A stretch of 64,000 nt of DNA. It comes from Ascaris suum (Eukaryota; Nematoda; Chromadorea; Rhabditida; Ascarididae). The stretch spans positions 2,670,001-2,734,000 of the forward strand of contig CM024186.1 of assembly GCA_013433145.1 (NCBI GenBank), given 5' to 3'. The notes beneath the pieces were generated by a model. That model ran no database searches. It was not told where the DNA came from and was given only the letters and a program-made list of their open reading frames with translations. Shown piece by piece: positions 1-14,450 of the stretch (the first letter of the stretch is position 1; each line of letters begins with the position of its first letter). The position numbers were made by a program, and so were the translations under genes.

Positions 1-2525
1 GAACTACTAGAAGCCAAATAGAAGCAACAAGTTAAAAAGAAATCATTAGTCAAGTGTATTTTTATATTACATCGGGCTGTTGGGCATTTCAATGGGAAGT
101 GTACGATGTGTTTTGAATGTTTTGAATTCAGCTCGACCTAAACCTTGAACTTTACACTCAACAGTTTCCCTCGCTATAAATTTCGTTTTGTGAATCTGTG
201 GTTGGTATGGAAATTCCAGCGGACATCATTTCAATATTTAAATTAAACGGAGAAATTCCCAAACTATTTATTGCAATCTTAATTAGACGCCGGAAATGAG
301 AGCGGAGGAACGAGAGGGAAGAGAGCGGAGGAGGAAGAAAAAGGAAAGAAAATCCGAGCTGATTACTTATGAGTTACGGATTCATTTCATATATTATTAA
401 AAAAATTGTCGACATATTGCATCGACAATTTTCTCGATTCGAAACGCAACTTTGTTATTAAATGTAGGTGCTTCTCACAAAAAAAAAATGCTTTTGATGA
501 AATTTTCAATTAAATGGAAATTAAAAGTAAATAAAAATTCCATCGATGAGATGCTTTTTTTTTTTGCTTATCACCATTACTGTGCTATTATAGAACGATT
601 TTTAAAAAATCGTTGTCGCAGAAAGGTGTTTACATGATCGATCGAGAATTATGCGATACACTACGTACCACCCAGTCGAGTGTAATAATAATAAGTAGAG
701 GAAAGGTTAGCGTTCATTAATTGTCAAAACATTATATTCTTTACAGCTGTTATCTCTTCTTTATTTATCGCCCAAAATGCCTCAGGTGGAAATAATGAAA
801 GTTTCTATCAGATGAGTAACAATACTGAACAAGCTGTCTAATCTTTTTTCAATGTTAATTTCTTTAAGGGTTTTCTGTCTGACGTATTCATACGCGTTAA
901 ATTTATCAAGACTGCTTAGATATAAATTTATAGAATAAAGTGGCATTAAATTGCACAGATCGATGTCACACATCACAATAGTTGTGAATCTAACATCCGA
1001 GCTCATTTAATTCGATTACTATGATAGAAATGTTTCGTGAGATTCAAGTTTTTATCGTTTTTTTTTCTCAAGCTTAGATTTATCTCGTGTCACACTTGTC
1101 TTTACAAAAACCTCCTCATAGCCTGCTAATTCTTGTAGGTTTGATCCATAATGACACAATAGTTTTTCGTCCAGTTAAGACTCTGCGTACGCATCAACTT
1201 AGGACGGTATACTAAACGGATCGTTCATACAATCTACACCTATTTAGTTCATATTTGTGATCTATCCTGAGCGATCGATTTAAAGCAATAGATAAGCTCA
1301 AGGAGAACAACACTCGTTGAGATCAACTGCTACAAGAATATGCTCTAATATATTTGAAACATTGATCAGAGATACGTAGAGTGGGCTGATAGAAGGAACA
1401 TTTGAGAATTGCTTTTGCGACGTCTAGGAAGGTTGTTATGCTTTCACATATTGTTATTCTTAGTGTGCAAAACTTTAAAATATTTTTATGCAATATATTC
1501 ACTATTCTCAAGTATTTTGGTATAACCGCTGTAATTTTATATTCGAAAAAAAAAAGAATTCGATGATTAATAAAAGACAAACTTCCTTAAATACGGCAAT
1601 AAAGAGCGGATGTTTCAGAAGCTAATAAGTAGAAATTCGGCAGAGATATCACCGATTATGACTTATGGGTTATCAATAAATGCATAGCAACTAGAGAAAC
1701 TGCCATGTATTTAAAGGGAGGTTCTTTGAGCAAATTCCGTTTCATAGAGATATAATTATTTGAGTCGCTTAATTTAACGTTTATTCAATTGCTGCAATTA
1801 GCAACTCCTTGTTAGCGTCTTATGTTGCAATCAACTACTTTAGTCGAACTCAGACTGAGGTTTTTACAATTATTTGATCATCAAAAAAGACAGTCTTCGA
1901 TCGTGGGGTTGCGATACTCTAGCAAAAAGCTATTGGAGATCCGGAAAGATTTCGGTTTTTGCTCAGATCGCATCACTTCCATTACACAACACGGTGATGA
2001 ATGTATAACGCCAATAGTAAGTACTACTTCTCGCAATATACCATACAACAGTATAGTGATTTATTTATGTACTTTTGTAAATTCACATGCAAAAATGCTT
2101 TCGGAAGAAATTTGTTTTCAAAAATATCTTCAATCAAGCTCAATCGTTTTCTAAACATTTGATAATTGTAATGATACACATTATATTCTTGTAGTTTTTA
2201 TGACATGACTACATCATAAATCATGTATATCAAAAGGATTTAGTTTGCTGAATAGCAAACTTTTGCGCGTTTTTTTCGCCATATTGTGGAAATTATTTCA
2301 CCATTACTAAATTTGCTCACCTGAAAGGCATACACGGTGCAATTAATGCATGTACATATATCTGAAGCACTGTGAAAATATTACAGGTGAAAGGTAAATG
2401 TTGTAATGTGAGAGAACGAATATGAGCCCAAAATATATTCTATGGAATTCAATGGGTATAAAATTCTCACAAGTTTATATTTTTTGATATCAACAATTGT
2501 TCTGCTTAAGCTTAGCACCAATCCA

Positions 2526-2580
2526 GTTCACTGGTGGATTATGGATGGCCTTAGATCATCCATCATCCACCAAAGTGAAC
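2526..2580. repeat. Imperfect hairpin (inverted repeat, about 23-bp arms)
   Basis: The left arm begins gttcactggtggattatgg and the right arm ends catccaccaaagtgaac. The arms are reverse complements apart from a 2-base bulge and one mismatch, and they surround a loop of about 9 bases. The size suits a precursor microRNA or the core of a small inverted-repeat element, but neither is shown by sequence alone. Confidence 0.6.
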
Positions 2581-5500
2581 ATAGGAGAAAAAGGAGTGGC
2601 GGTCTAATCCTGCTAGCAGTATTTTGCATAATCCCACGCAACAGTTATTCAAGGCATAAATCGATGACATACCTATCGCAAGAAAATTTATCAACATGAA
2701 CCATATAGAGCAAAGCTTGAGTTCTAGAAGCTAGTTATTGCAAGAGGAACGAGAAAGTGCACAGTTTTCGTGGTCCATATGGATGGTGGATCCAATTTGC
2801 GATATTTAAGAGCGCGCACCATTTTACTAATCAATTTCCACATTAAAATGCCATCTTATCAATTACTAAAGACAGCAGTTGTCATATAATTCATTGATTC
2901 ACCCAAGCGACAACTATACCTGGATTTTCATTGGTTCTGCTTCGTTTAATCAACTACCTATAATAGTTACCTGTCGCAATATATGAAAATCGAAATAGCG
3001 ACATCTACTTCATACGCACCTGCCTTGAGAGATTAAAAATCTAACATAGAGAAATAACAAGGTGGGAAACAGCCTACGAGACGTTGATTTGTACTGCTCT
3101 TATGCACTTAGCAACTTTTGGTGGATACGATTTCGTTTTTCAATTAATCCAACCTGATAGGATAATTCACGTGTAAAGAGTTCGTGTTCAGGACAAATCC
3201 GACCAAAGATAAATAAAAGTATAAAATGTGAGCAAACTTTTAGCCTTTAAATTCTTTAGCTTTTTTTATATATAATGGAAGGGAGTTTACTTTATCTACA
3301 ATGGTTCCCAAGTCGAATTTATCATACAAACAAATAGGTGCATAAATATATATGCGCAAAAATTGTGTTGGAGAAATTGAGAAATTACATTTTTCAAGCG
3401 CAAATTATCACAATAATATGCAAAAATTTACCTATTCAAAAATATTTTTTTCAAAAGCAATCCCACATTTCACCCAATAAAAATCATTCAACGATTCTTC
3501 ACTATAGTTGATCACCTTTAAATAAGAATAAAAATATTTTAGCATGAACGAGTATTCTTCATTTTTATTGGATATAAGAAACAAAGGACGCTGAATTTGC
3601 ATATGTGACACCACAACCGCTATACAAAGTGATAACATTAGACTAAGCTGTTGGATTATATTGGCTGTAAAGTTCGTTAAAAGATATACGACCATCTTTA
3701 AAAGCGAATTTCGTGTTTAAAAGATCCCATAAATAAAATGAGAGGATTAAATTTTATTGTTGTGGGAAGCATGCCATCGATGTTCAGATCTTTTTTTCAA
3801 CCACTTCATTGAACTAAATGGCTTTCGAAATTGAAGAATTGAATGGTTTCTTGAGATGGTCATGCTCTAGTAAATTGCTCAATTTCTTCGACATGCTAGA
3901 TTATTTCTAGCTAGAATGTTGCGCCCCAAAAAAAAATTGAATGAATAAAGAGGATCAGATCACGATTCATTTGAATGCAAAGGCAATGACAATCAATTCA
4001 ATTCTTTTACCAAAATTTTCGCTTTATTTTGTAAATTTGACTGATGAAAGTGTATTATAAAAGATGTCATGTCTGCGTGTATGTAGGTGTCTGTCTGTCA
4101 ATTTATCCCACAGCTTCAATTCAAGAGCCGTTGCAGCCACATATGAGGATACGTTATGCATGATGTGCACCGTAGCACCATTCATTTCCCATGCGGTAAC
4201 TCATACTGAGACAAGAAATTTTCATAGAAGACTTGTGTGACCTTTGAAGATAATCGAAATATGAAGTTATTATTTTTCGGCAAACTTAAAATTTGTTTGG
4301 CTAAGTGAACGAATATAAAAGCACATATTGTGCTTTATTGATTTCTAGATCAATTCTTAGAATATGAATTTCATATTTTTATCTATAGAGTGGGGGAAAA
4401 GTTTTTCTCTTTTTTTTTAAAGTTTTGTAACGATTACGATGAATCTTGCATTAATGCCAATCATATCGAATCATCTTGCCCTACCTATTTTTCTTTCCGT
4501 TCAAACTGCTGCGAAAACTTACGTGCTCAAACTATTTACTCATATGCTATCATATTGCGTCATTCATCGATTCGTTTACAAGTTATTTTACTTGACGCCA
4601 TTCAATATGTTCAAACCAATGCCATATATTGGCTTTAGTTTTGACACACAAGAATGCACATAGCTGAGCCACGACTACCAACAATTTTTTATCGAGTCGA
4701 TTTTTTTTAATATTGCAATTTTTTCATTCTCTTCTCCGCTTTCTATTCAGCATTGTTCAACTTGTTATATCTGATGGAATTATATATATTCCACTCACTT
4801 CATAAAAGTTTCATTAGTTGTTGAGAAGATAAATTTTTTTCAATTTATCTGTATACAACATTTGAATAGGTAGATCAATTTCGATGCTATAAACTGAATG
4901 ATTGCTAAATGAACCATACAATCACCTGAATTTATTAGGTCGTCATATGCTGACGACGGTTGGGAATGGATTCATGTTTAGAACTGAACCGGTATCTCAT
5001 GGCTAGACCTTGGACACGTTAAAATTAGACTTTCATCCGACTTTTCATAGCTAGTAATGAGATCGTTTTATCTTTTTTTTTTTAATTGAAATAATCTCGT
5101 TATTCAGTTTTATTGATTTCATTTTAATGAATTTGCGGTTGCATCAATATAGGCTGTGTTGCATACTGGTAGCGTTTATTTGGAAGGTTCATTTTACCTC
5201 GTTTAAAGTGATTACCGCCTTATATGAAGTTTGCACTTCTCATTTTCTAACTATCCTAATTTTTCTACTAAAAGTAATTTCTTAGTAATTCTCGACGTTG
5301 TAGTAGCTGTCTATGATCGGCAAAACAACAGATAGGGAGTACTTTTTTTGAGCAAAATGTGCTTTTATCATTTTTGGCATCGATAATTTAATTCGAAGCA
5401 CGCAAAACTGAAACTCGATTTTCGAATAATTTAGACGTAGACCATAAAGAGTGGAAGAAAAGAAACAAAAAGCTAGGCAAATATGATCATATGTGAGTTT

Positions 5501-8362
5501 ATTTTTTACAGCTTTCTAAAGATCGCTCTGATATTGCTGATCAATCGATGATCAGTCCCGTCGCTAAGAGATCTTGTTATTTAATGAAAGCCAATTTTTT
5601 AAGTAATCGAACACTGCTCTCCGCCCGTTTATTAGATCATTTCCTCCCGCCTGCCATACAATTATGCTTTATCATCCCGTTATTCTACCTACCATCCCCC
5701 TCAAAAGTTTACCTAAATAAGACGAAATATAGAAATCAGGTGTGCATCTGTGGAGTCATACTTTACAATGAAAACAGAAATGATCAATAACTTCATTCAA
5801 AAAATAACGACAAAAAAAGCGAAATGGAAGAAAAAAATCTTTCCGACGTTCGAATTTCGATTCGTTATATGATCGCCGATCCGATCCAATTCATAGCAAT
5901 CTATCGTCAAAAAACCTCTCCGTCGTTTCGCATTCAAGTACCTGTTCGCTAGTAGAAGACTATAATCTATAAAGAGAAATGTTCGTTAAAGAGAAATATT
6001 TAATGAGTCCATTAAATAATTGACCATCATCGGAACCGATCGATGACTTTTAATAAATGCCCATTCATTTAAATAACAAAAAAAAAAATTTAGAACATCG
6101 AATTTGTGCGCTTTCATCGCAATATGCGAGAACTTACGAAAAAAAAATGCATAAATTCTTCTCCATACGTCATAAGCGTGTTAGGCTAGGACAGCCTCCA
6201 CAGGGTACAACACGGTACTTATGGTGGCAGCGTTTGAAATTTTATTGCTGTAATTTGAGAATGTCCGTCGTGGATGATTTCTCCACAGTAGATTGAAAAT
6301 TTTTGCGCAATCGGTTATCCAATTTCAAGAGCGCTTTAATCATCAATAATATTGTCGAGTTGCGATAGTCGTTCTGCAAATTTGAGCATTAGCCAAATGT
6401 ATATGCTTTTTTTAAAAGTTTTGATTTCAGCGTAAATAAGAAAATAAAAAGAAGGACGATAGAAGTCGACAGCTTTTGGAAGCTAACATATAGGTATAGA
6501 CGGATAGTAACTATCTGCATTTGTCATCCCTTCCTACCTAATAAAATGATCCAGAAACTTTGCGTTTTTGGCATTAAGTTTTCGAAACTGTCGTCATGTT
6601 TACTGAAAATTCATTATTGATGGCATGCTTTGTTTATGCATCAATTTTTACAGATTCAATCGAATTAAAACGTCGACTAATGATAGGCGCCACACCTAAC
6701 TGTGGTAGTTGCTACAGGTAACTAATTCAACGCATCAGTAATAAATTGTGAATTACAAGTTTAATTTCAACAAATGTTTCCTCAATTATCAAGATCGACC
6801 TTAATAAAAAAACTATTCAATGCATACAACAAATATATATCATCGAATGCCATCGAAAATATGAGACAGTACGCTCTACGAGTTGAAATATCTTTCTTAT
6901 CTTAATTCTACTTTTTTCAAAACCTTTCTCCAAAAAGAATGCATTAAAAATTTTTCGAAACTTACTAGCACAGGGGCTTTTATTCATAGGAACACGGTGC
7001 ATTCTAGTGGTCATTTTATAATAGTGAATGCGTAAACATATGTTCAACACACCCGATCCATTTATACGTTCATGTCACAATAGGCCATTTCCCTTAGTTA
7101 CGGCATTGTTACATGCGAGGTGAAAGAGAAACGATTCATTGTGCCGTGAAACCGTGAAACCTGTCGTTAACCCTTCGAAAAGCTCGAATCTCATGTACTA
7201 TTTCGTTTATATTCATTCTATTCACAAAATTCAACTCTCACTAATTTTCTTTTTTTGGTTTTATTCTCACCTATCTTTCTCTTTCCTTTTACGCTCCTTC
7301 ATATATGCCTTCACTAATCATCCAGCTTAGTTTGCTGCCTTTCTATCTCATCTATTGCAAGTGTTTATTTTATTCCATTAATGGTAAGTGCATTTTATTT
7401 CTTTCTTTCTTAAAAAATTCGATTTATGCCTTATTTGACTATCTTCACTTTTCTAGATTTCAATTTATATGATAGGTATTAGCGTGCTTAAATGTGTTGG
7501 ATTCTATCTTATAATAAATAAGCAAATGCTTGATGAAAACACAATTGTGGCTTCACTTCATTTCACATCCGTATGGGTACTTCGAAATTTTCTTGGTTTC
7601 TTTCCACCTTTGGAATTATTCAGATTTGTGAATCGAAGCCCTCAGCAGGTAAATATCGCTAACGGTCTTTCCTATTCACGCCTACAATGACTCCGCTCTT
7701 AATTATATGCCAGTTTCGTCCTTAGGTCATATCACTGGAATAACTGATATTCAGCCTTTACGATCAAACTCTACAATATTATCAAATATATCATCCGATA
7801 TGAATATTGAATGGCCTGTATGCTTTTGTATGAGAGCATCTCATCTGTGCTATTTATTTGTATGCAACCATGAGTTCTAGTTTATAGTTGTGGATGTAAT
7901 TGGATTCAAATTTTTAGCGCAATCAAAAATCCGGATTTTTTTGCGCTTCTTTGCGTACAATTGGCACTCGGCGCATCAGTTTCTGAATATTCCCTCAAAA
8001 GTCTATCGAATCGCAGTAATGCAATGCAAAGTGTACTTACTATTTTAAAGTGCTTGCAGTACATTAGTTTACCATTTAGGTTTATTGAATTTAATTTAAT
8101 TTCATATTTTTATTTTTTTCGTTCACTAAATTAAAGTATGGTATTAGCCGAAAAATTATTCAGCAGCGCTTTGTGTTAGAAGATATTTTAGTAATAATGT
8201 TAATACCTCTTGCTTATTCTTTGTTTCATCAAATAACTGGCATCAATCTTTGAAATCTAGTCTTTGAAAATTAAAAAATCGGATATTTCTTGAGATAATA
8301 GTTGTTAACACTTGAATTTTAAAAGAATAAAATGGTACCAGAAAGAAAGAAAATTATCGTAA

Positions 8363-8402
8363 AAGAAAATAGCAGTATTTTTTTAAATACTGCTATTTTC
8401 TT
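8363..8402. repeat. Perfect 18-bp stem, 4-base loop hairpin
   Basis: Bases 8363-8380 are the exact reverse complement of 8385-8402, with tttt as the loop (core arm gaaaatagcagtattt). It lies in AT-rich DNA with no gene nearby. It could be a cruciform-forming palindrome, the remnant of a foldback element, or a small hairpin RNA. Confidence 0.75.
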
Positions 8403-11400
8403 CAAGTATTTCAACACTCATGTTCTTAGAAGAAGGTTATGAATTAAAATAAATGTCCTTCAGTATTTTAATTTGCTAAACTTCTCTTAATTATACAAAG
8501 GTGACATTAGTGAATCGCCTTCTCTAATTTTGAAAAATATTACCTACGAAAAAAAACCGAAAATTTTCATCAGAGACTGTCTTTTGAAAAATTTCGTTGA
8601 GATTTTTCCAGACGAATCGCTATTCATTCAAAGAAAGTAAATAAACGGATAAAATGAACCATTTGAAATTAGAATTAAGAAATGCACGAAATATAAACAA
8701 AAGTAGTGAAAGAAGACATTGCTCGCGAATAATTGCTCTCGAATGATTCAATGCAAATTTTTTGCCAATGTTTAGTCGCTTTTGAGCTTCTTTTTCGACG
8801 CGAACATGGAGCTGTCCTCGCCTCTCCTTCTTTTTCGTTCTGTCCTGTTCGTCTTCGAATGGATACCTGTAATTCTAATGCGCATAATCAGCATACTCGA
8901 ATAGTTGGTGCAAATGGTTTTATCCCCCCTCTCACCCTTCCCCCCCCCCCTCCCGTCCACATGTACGCGTATAAAACGAGATTGTCATCGAATGGAAAAA
9001 GCGATAATTTAATTTAAAAAATCATGGAAAAAAAATGTTGCGAAACCAAAAGCGACGAAATTTCTGCCAATTATCACTGCACATTGCACTTCAAAATCTC
9101 TTTTTTAATTGCAAGTCAGACATGTTGCTTAACATTCATTCATTTTCCTTTGAAGCGTATTCGACCATTGTACAGAGATTGGGCTAATTAATACTCTTTT
9201 TCATTCGTTTTTTCATCAAAAAGAGAATCATCGTTTACAGCTGTTCTTTCATTTGCTGATTTCCTTTTTTTCTCCAGTTTTATTTTTTTAAAGAAAGCGC
9301 AAGAATTTTCATATTTTTCAAAGAGGCGATTTTTTTCTGAACTATTTGCATTCTTTTTGCTTCTCGCAGGAAAATCATCACCTCCAATTGGACGTTTATT
9401 GCAATCGTCTAATATTTGGGCATTCTTTTTGCTTTCGAAAATCCGGAAAAGCAAAAAACTACCAAAATTGTTGTCCGACTTTTTTTTTGCTTTTTCTTAT
9501 CCTCCCAACTGTTTTTGCAGAAATAGTCGAAGTGTTTTGAAAAGGCTTCTTAATCGCTTTGCGCAGTAAAAGACTTTTCATTGTGCAATTTTTGCGCAGG
9601 AATAGAGCAAAAAAAGGCAAAACACCAGCAGGTATTTGCCCGCATTCGACAGTCTCATAATGTATCACATGGTGCATAGAATTCAAGGTGACGTTTATTC
9701 AAACGAAACTTGATCATTTTTATGCCTTTAGGCAATTTTATCTCATTCACAGATTCGACATTGCGCCTCCATCGTCTATACCTTGAAGCTATACTGGTCT
9801 TTTTAAACGTCTTTCATACTTCTTCTACGACTGTCTATCTTTTCGCCTTCTTTTGTTTTCACATTCATCGTATTATATTTTGCCTCTTCCTTTCTTTTTC
9901 CTGCAGCTTACTTTCTTCTTTCCCGCCTTAAAAATTCTCTCATTTCAAACCACTTCGTATCTTTAGACCTCTTTACGTTATTTTTTTGAGGTAATTATTC
10001 TCTTCTCAACTGCTCAATAGGTACTAATTTGTTTATTTAATTATTATTCGATATATTTGTTGGTTTATGGTTATTTATTTATTTATTCATTTGTTTATTT
10101 ATTTCTGTTAAACTTTTCGTCGAGCACTATGCCTGGGATGCGGAATTGTCGACTACCTGGTAGTCTCTTATATAATTCAAAACGACAATCATTTATTAAC
10201 ATGAAGATCCTCTCAGGGCATTAATTTCCTCTTGGAATTTTTATTTCATCATGTGAATTACATTAGCTCGTTGATGAATAAATTCTCCGAATATATCGCA
10301 CTAATGTCATCAACTTTTTTTTAAAACCATTTTTCTTGTCATTCGAGCATATCTATTGGAAATTAAAGATTGCATTCAAAATTTTCTCCATTTCTTTTAA
10401 ATGACAAGTGGGTAACAATTCGAAGTACTCTATAATAAAGCAATATACAATATAGTATTATGCAATAATTAGCATATTTCAAGAGATTATATAAGCATTC
10501 AACCATTATGATTGCACTTGAATTATAAGAAAATTTGCATTTGTGGTTATATTTCAAGTTTGGCTTGGATAAAGTAAGCAACTCATATCGCCATCCATAT
10601 TTAACAAGCTTCCACAATATGGAGAAGGGGAAAGAAAGAGAAAGAGAGAGGAGGAATTGTTGATTGCAAATTGTCCGTCAACTTTAAATGGCTACTGCGA
10701 AAGACGGTTTTTTGTGCTAAGAAACTTCCGTTTATTAGTCATCATTTTCAACCGAATCGATTTTGCTAAAAAAATTCGTAGAGATGTTTAAACTTTAATA
10801 TCATTAAAAACTTTTCAATGATAAATGACCGGATATTACTCAAAAATTGGATTAATTTTCGAAGAGTGTTGAAGTCTGTAATTGTAGTGATCACCTTAGT
10901 TCATTTGGATACCTAATGATTGCATTAACAACTACGAGTGATTGATTTTCATTTCTTCAGAAATCTTTACCTATCTATTAATTGCAAACTAGTTAAGACA
11001 ATAGGAAGCGTAAGATTAGAATTATAGCCAATAGTTAACGATTTGCGATAAAAGCGGATTCACAAAAGCGATTTTCGATCCCATGAGACTAAATGATGTT
11101 CGAAGAAATAAGTGAGAGCAATATTTCAATAGTGTGATCTCAAATGGCGATAAGCAGCATGTTTTCTTTTCAAACTTTTATGTTTGCATATTTCACAGCA
11201 ATATATATTTGAAAGAAATTGAAAAATCCATCTTTAATAACTCTGATTTTTTCAATTAAGGATTAATAGACTGCTTTAATTTATTGTTTAGTATCTCCAA
11301 TATTCGAAGAAATTAAACGATACTATCGGGAAACCATATTATTTAACTGCATTTCGTGGCAGAAAAATTCATTATAATTTTTGAGCGTTAATGAAGCAAC

Positions 11401-14227
11401 AACTATACTTCTATCATTATGAATACTTTTAGGCATCTCATTAAAACGCATAAAATTAAAATTTAATACTCTTGTAAATATAAGGTAAGCGAATCGCTTC
11501 ATATTTTAATGCTTGTAATTTTAGTTAACAGCAACATTTTCGTTTCAAAAAAAAAGAAAATGCTAGGAAGGCATGTCTCATAGACACAAAATTCCATGCG
11601 TGCGACTTGATTGAATTTTCCAAATTTCGAACATTCAATCAATAGAATCTTTTGGATTCTTTATTGCAATTCGCTTCACTATTCATTACATTCACTTCAT
11701 TCTATAAGTCCACAAAAAATTTTATGGATTATTTAATATATTACAAGTAAAGTTTAGAGTTACGCTAAATTTTTTTTATTGCTCCATTCTTCAGAAAATT
11801 ACAGCTTTTTTTAAAAAAAAGTTAATGAATAAGCTGAGAATGATTGTTTCAATCTCATTCCGCTTTTATTTGCCTTATCATTTCTAATCTAGTAATTATC
11901 TTGGTATTTATGGATTGTAAGATTTTTTTTGACTCTTTATAAAAAAATCGTCGAGAGAAAATTATAATTTGAGAGAAATACGGCTGATGGAGTGATGAAA
12001 AACATTTTGTTGAATTTTGACGGGTGAAAAGGAATGCATTCTTTACCGATGATGCATGGAGGTGATGATATAAGTCGTTCACCTAAATTAATTTTATGTC
12101 TATATGCCAAAAATCGTGCTTGAAGGTACCCTGAATGAGTTAACTACCTGAGTTACTTCTCTCTTTGGTGCCTATTTTTGGGTTTTCAACTTGATCTTTC
12201 AAAAAAAAGCTAGGAAAATAATTTCCAATACTTCATTGAAATCAGCGGTTTAAAATTTCATTTGTCGATATGTAAATTAGCTCTGAAAGATTTTGAAGCA
12301 AGATGATCTTTGATCGCTTATTTGATTAATGCATGTAGAGTGATGTATGGATTTTCAAACATTTATGGATTGATTTAGTCTTGCAGGTGCGTTGACTTGG
12401 CTGAGTGCCGAAACCAGTTAGCACATATCAGCTTGCGCATTCACTTATGTGAAAATCTTTAAACGTCGTATGCATCGAAATGGATAAACGAATAGAGAGA
12501 GGGAGAAAACTGCCTCAACCAGCGGCTTCTTTTGGGTTCCTTCCAAGTCAACCCCTCGAGACGAGTTGTCTTCTTACTATCGATCCTCACATACGAAACG
12601 TTTCACAACGAATTATGACGGATGTTGGCCTTCATGGTTTTTTATGGTCTATTTACTATAGTCATTGAGTAGTGCTGATTAGGTGTGAGGTGCGGTTCTC
12701 ATTTAATTGATGAATAAAGAACGATTTTTTGTTGATTTAAAAGACAGTGGCAGGATTTAGTTTTGTTGTCGGGATTTTTTGGAAATTAGATGGAAATAGT
12801 GCAATTTGCTCAGTATTCAACAAAGGAGGGGGGGGGGGGTTTCAGTAGTTCTTTTTCCAGAATTTAGCCGATCATATTAATTTATTGCCGAATTGATGAT
12901 TACCTGCATTCTGCTTCGCAGTGAAATTTTGATTGAGGCTTATGTTGAGGATTTTGAGGATTTTTTTAAAGATATTATGGAGTTTATAAGAATGGAATGC
13001 ATTTCTTTTGCAATTCTAACAGCTTTATAGCTTCTCGTAAACAACATACCTGCCAGGCTTACCACCTCACTGCCTTCCCTTCGTCAACAACACTCGTCAA
13101 CAACCACACTCTCATATCGCCCCAGTTTATTTCTCTTCTTGCTTATGCAAGCCGCATAATCCGCCAATTATAGTGATGCTTAACACTCAGCGTATCGTCA
13201 ACTCTTATGCATGAATTATTAAGTTAGGTAGTATTTTAAGAGCGTTTACAGCAATTGACTTCAACTTTACAGTCAACTTGATAAAAACGTAAAGGATTTA
13301 TCGTAGATTCACAAATAGCATTCGGATCCGTGAAACTATTAGCAAAGAGCGTTGCTAAGATTTATTAGCAATTTCTATAATTAGTTACAAAGCTTACCTG
13401 ATGCATATTTCAATTGTGTTTTCTTTTCATTCTTTTCGTTTTTTTTTTTTTGAATGCAAAAAAATGAACAAATTTTTAGGCGAATAATAATTCATTTTTA
13501 TATTTTATTAATAGTCACCTATTTCGCTATTCAACACCAATATTATACTTTAATTTCAATAGTATTCAATTGCTTTTCTTTTCTTTTTTTTCTCTCTCTC
13601 TCAAATATATCGATGAATAAACATTTTCGTTTCTTTCAATATACAAAAATAATAACAATTTTTTAAAAATATTTTATGTCTATATTCATTTTTATGTGAG
13701 TATTTCATATAATATGCTCACTTTTTTTTGTGTACAACAATTTTACGCATTATTCGATTATATTCAATTTCTATACAATAGCACAATTAATATGAGACGA
13801 TTTATTTATTTCTTTATTATGTTATTTTTTAGCATATTTGTTAATTAATAATGTGGAGATTATAAAGTAGTGATAAAACGGGTTATCAATCTTACTGTAA
13901 ATAACTTAAATTCCTTAGATTAAGTGAAACAATCGATTAAATAGGTGATAACATATGAAATAATACTCGAAAATGCGTTATTTCAGAATTGAAAATGCGT
14001 TTTGTTTCCCAAATATAAGTATATTCCAAAAAGGACGCCTCGTATTTGTGCCATGAAAATTAGCGCAATTTGTAACGAATAGAAACGCGGCGTCGACGTC
14101 TCGAATTTCCACTCAACTCATTATCGATCAACAAACATCATTTCATAGCTTTGTTGCAAAATTTTCTCTACGTTTACTTGTTTACTTGTATCGACAAAGC
14201 ATTCATTACGAATAAATGTCTCTTCAT

Positions 14228-14450
14228 GTCACTACTACTTCCGTTTAGCTGAAGTTGTGAGGTAGCGTGACGGTGAGGGCTTAGGCTCGTATCCTACCCA
14301 TCTGATAATGACGAGTCGATCCATCGTTGTTCCATGCGACTTGCTCCACCGCCCGCGTCCCAATGAGACCACTGGTCGGAATGATTCGGTAGCATAAAGC
14401 CGAAGAGTTTGCTCGGAGCCCTCTTCAAACCGACCGCGCACTAAGTAAAA
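14228..14450. other. GC-richer island of unknown nature
   Basis: This block is visibly richer in G and C than the sequence on either side. On the minus strand it is open for 68 codons (14235-14441), giving a basic peptide that contains WVGYEPKPSPSRYLTTS. I have an impression that similar open frames recur in other genomes, which would suit a repeat or a structured RNA rather than a single-copy gene, but I cannot confirm this. No domain, splice partner or tRNA-like fold was seen. Confidence 0.4.
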
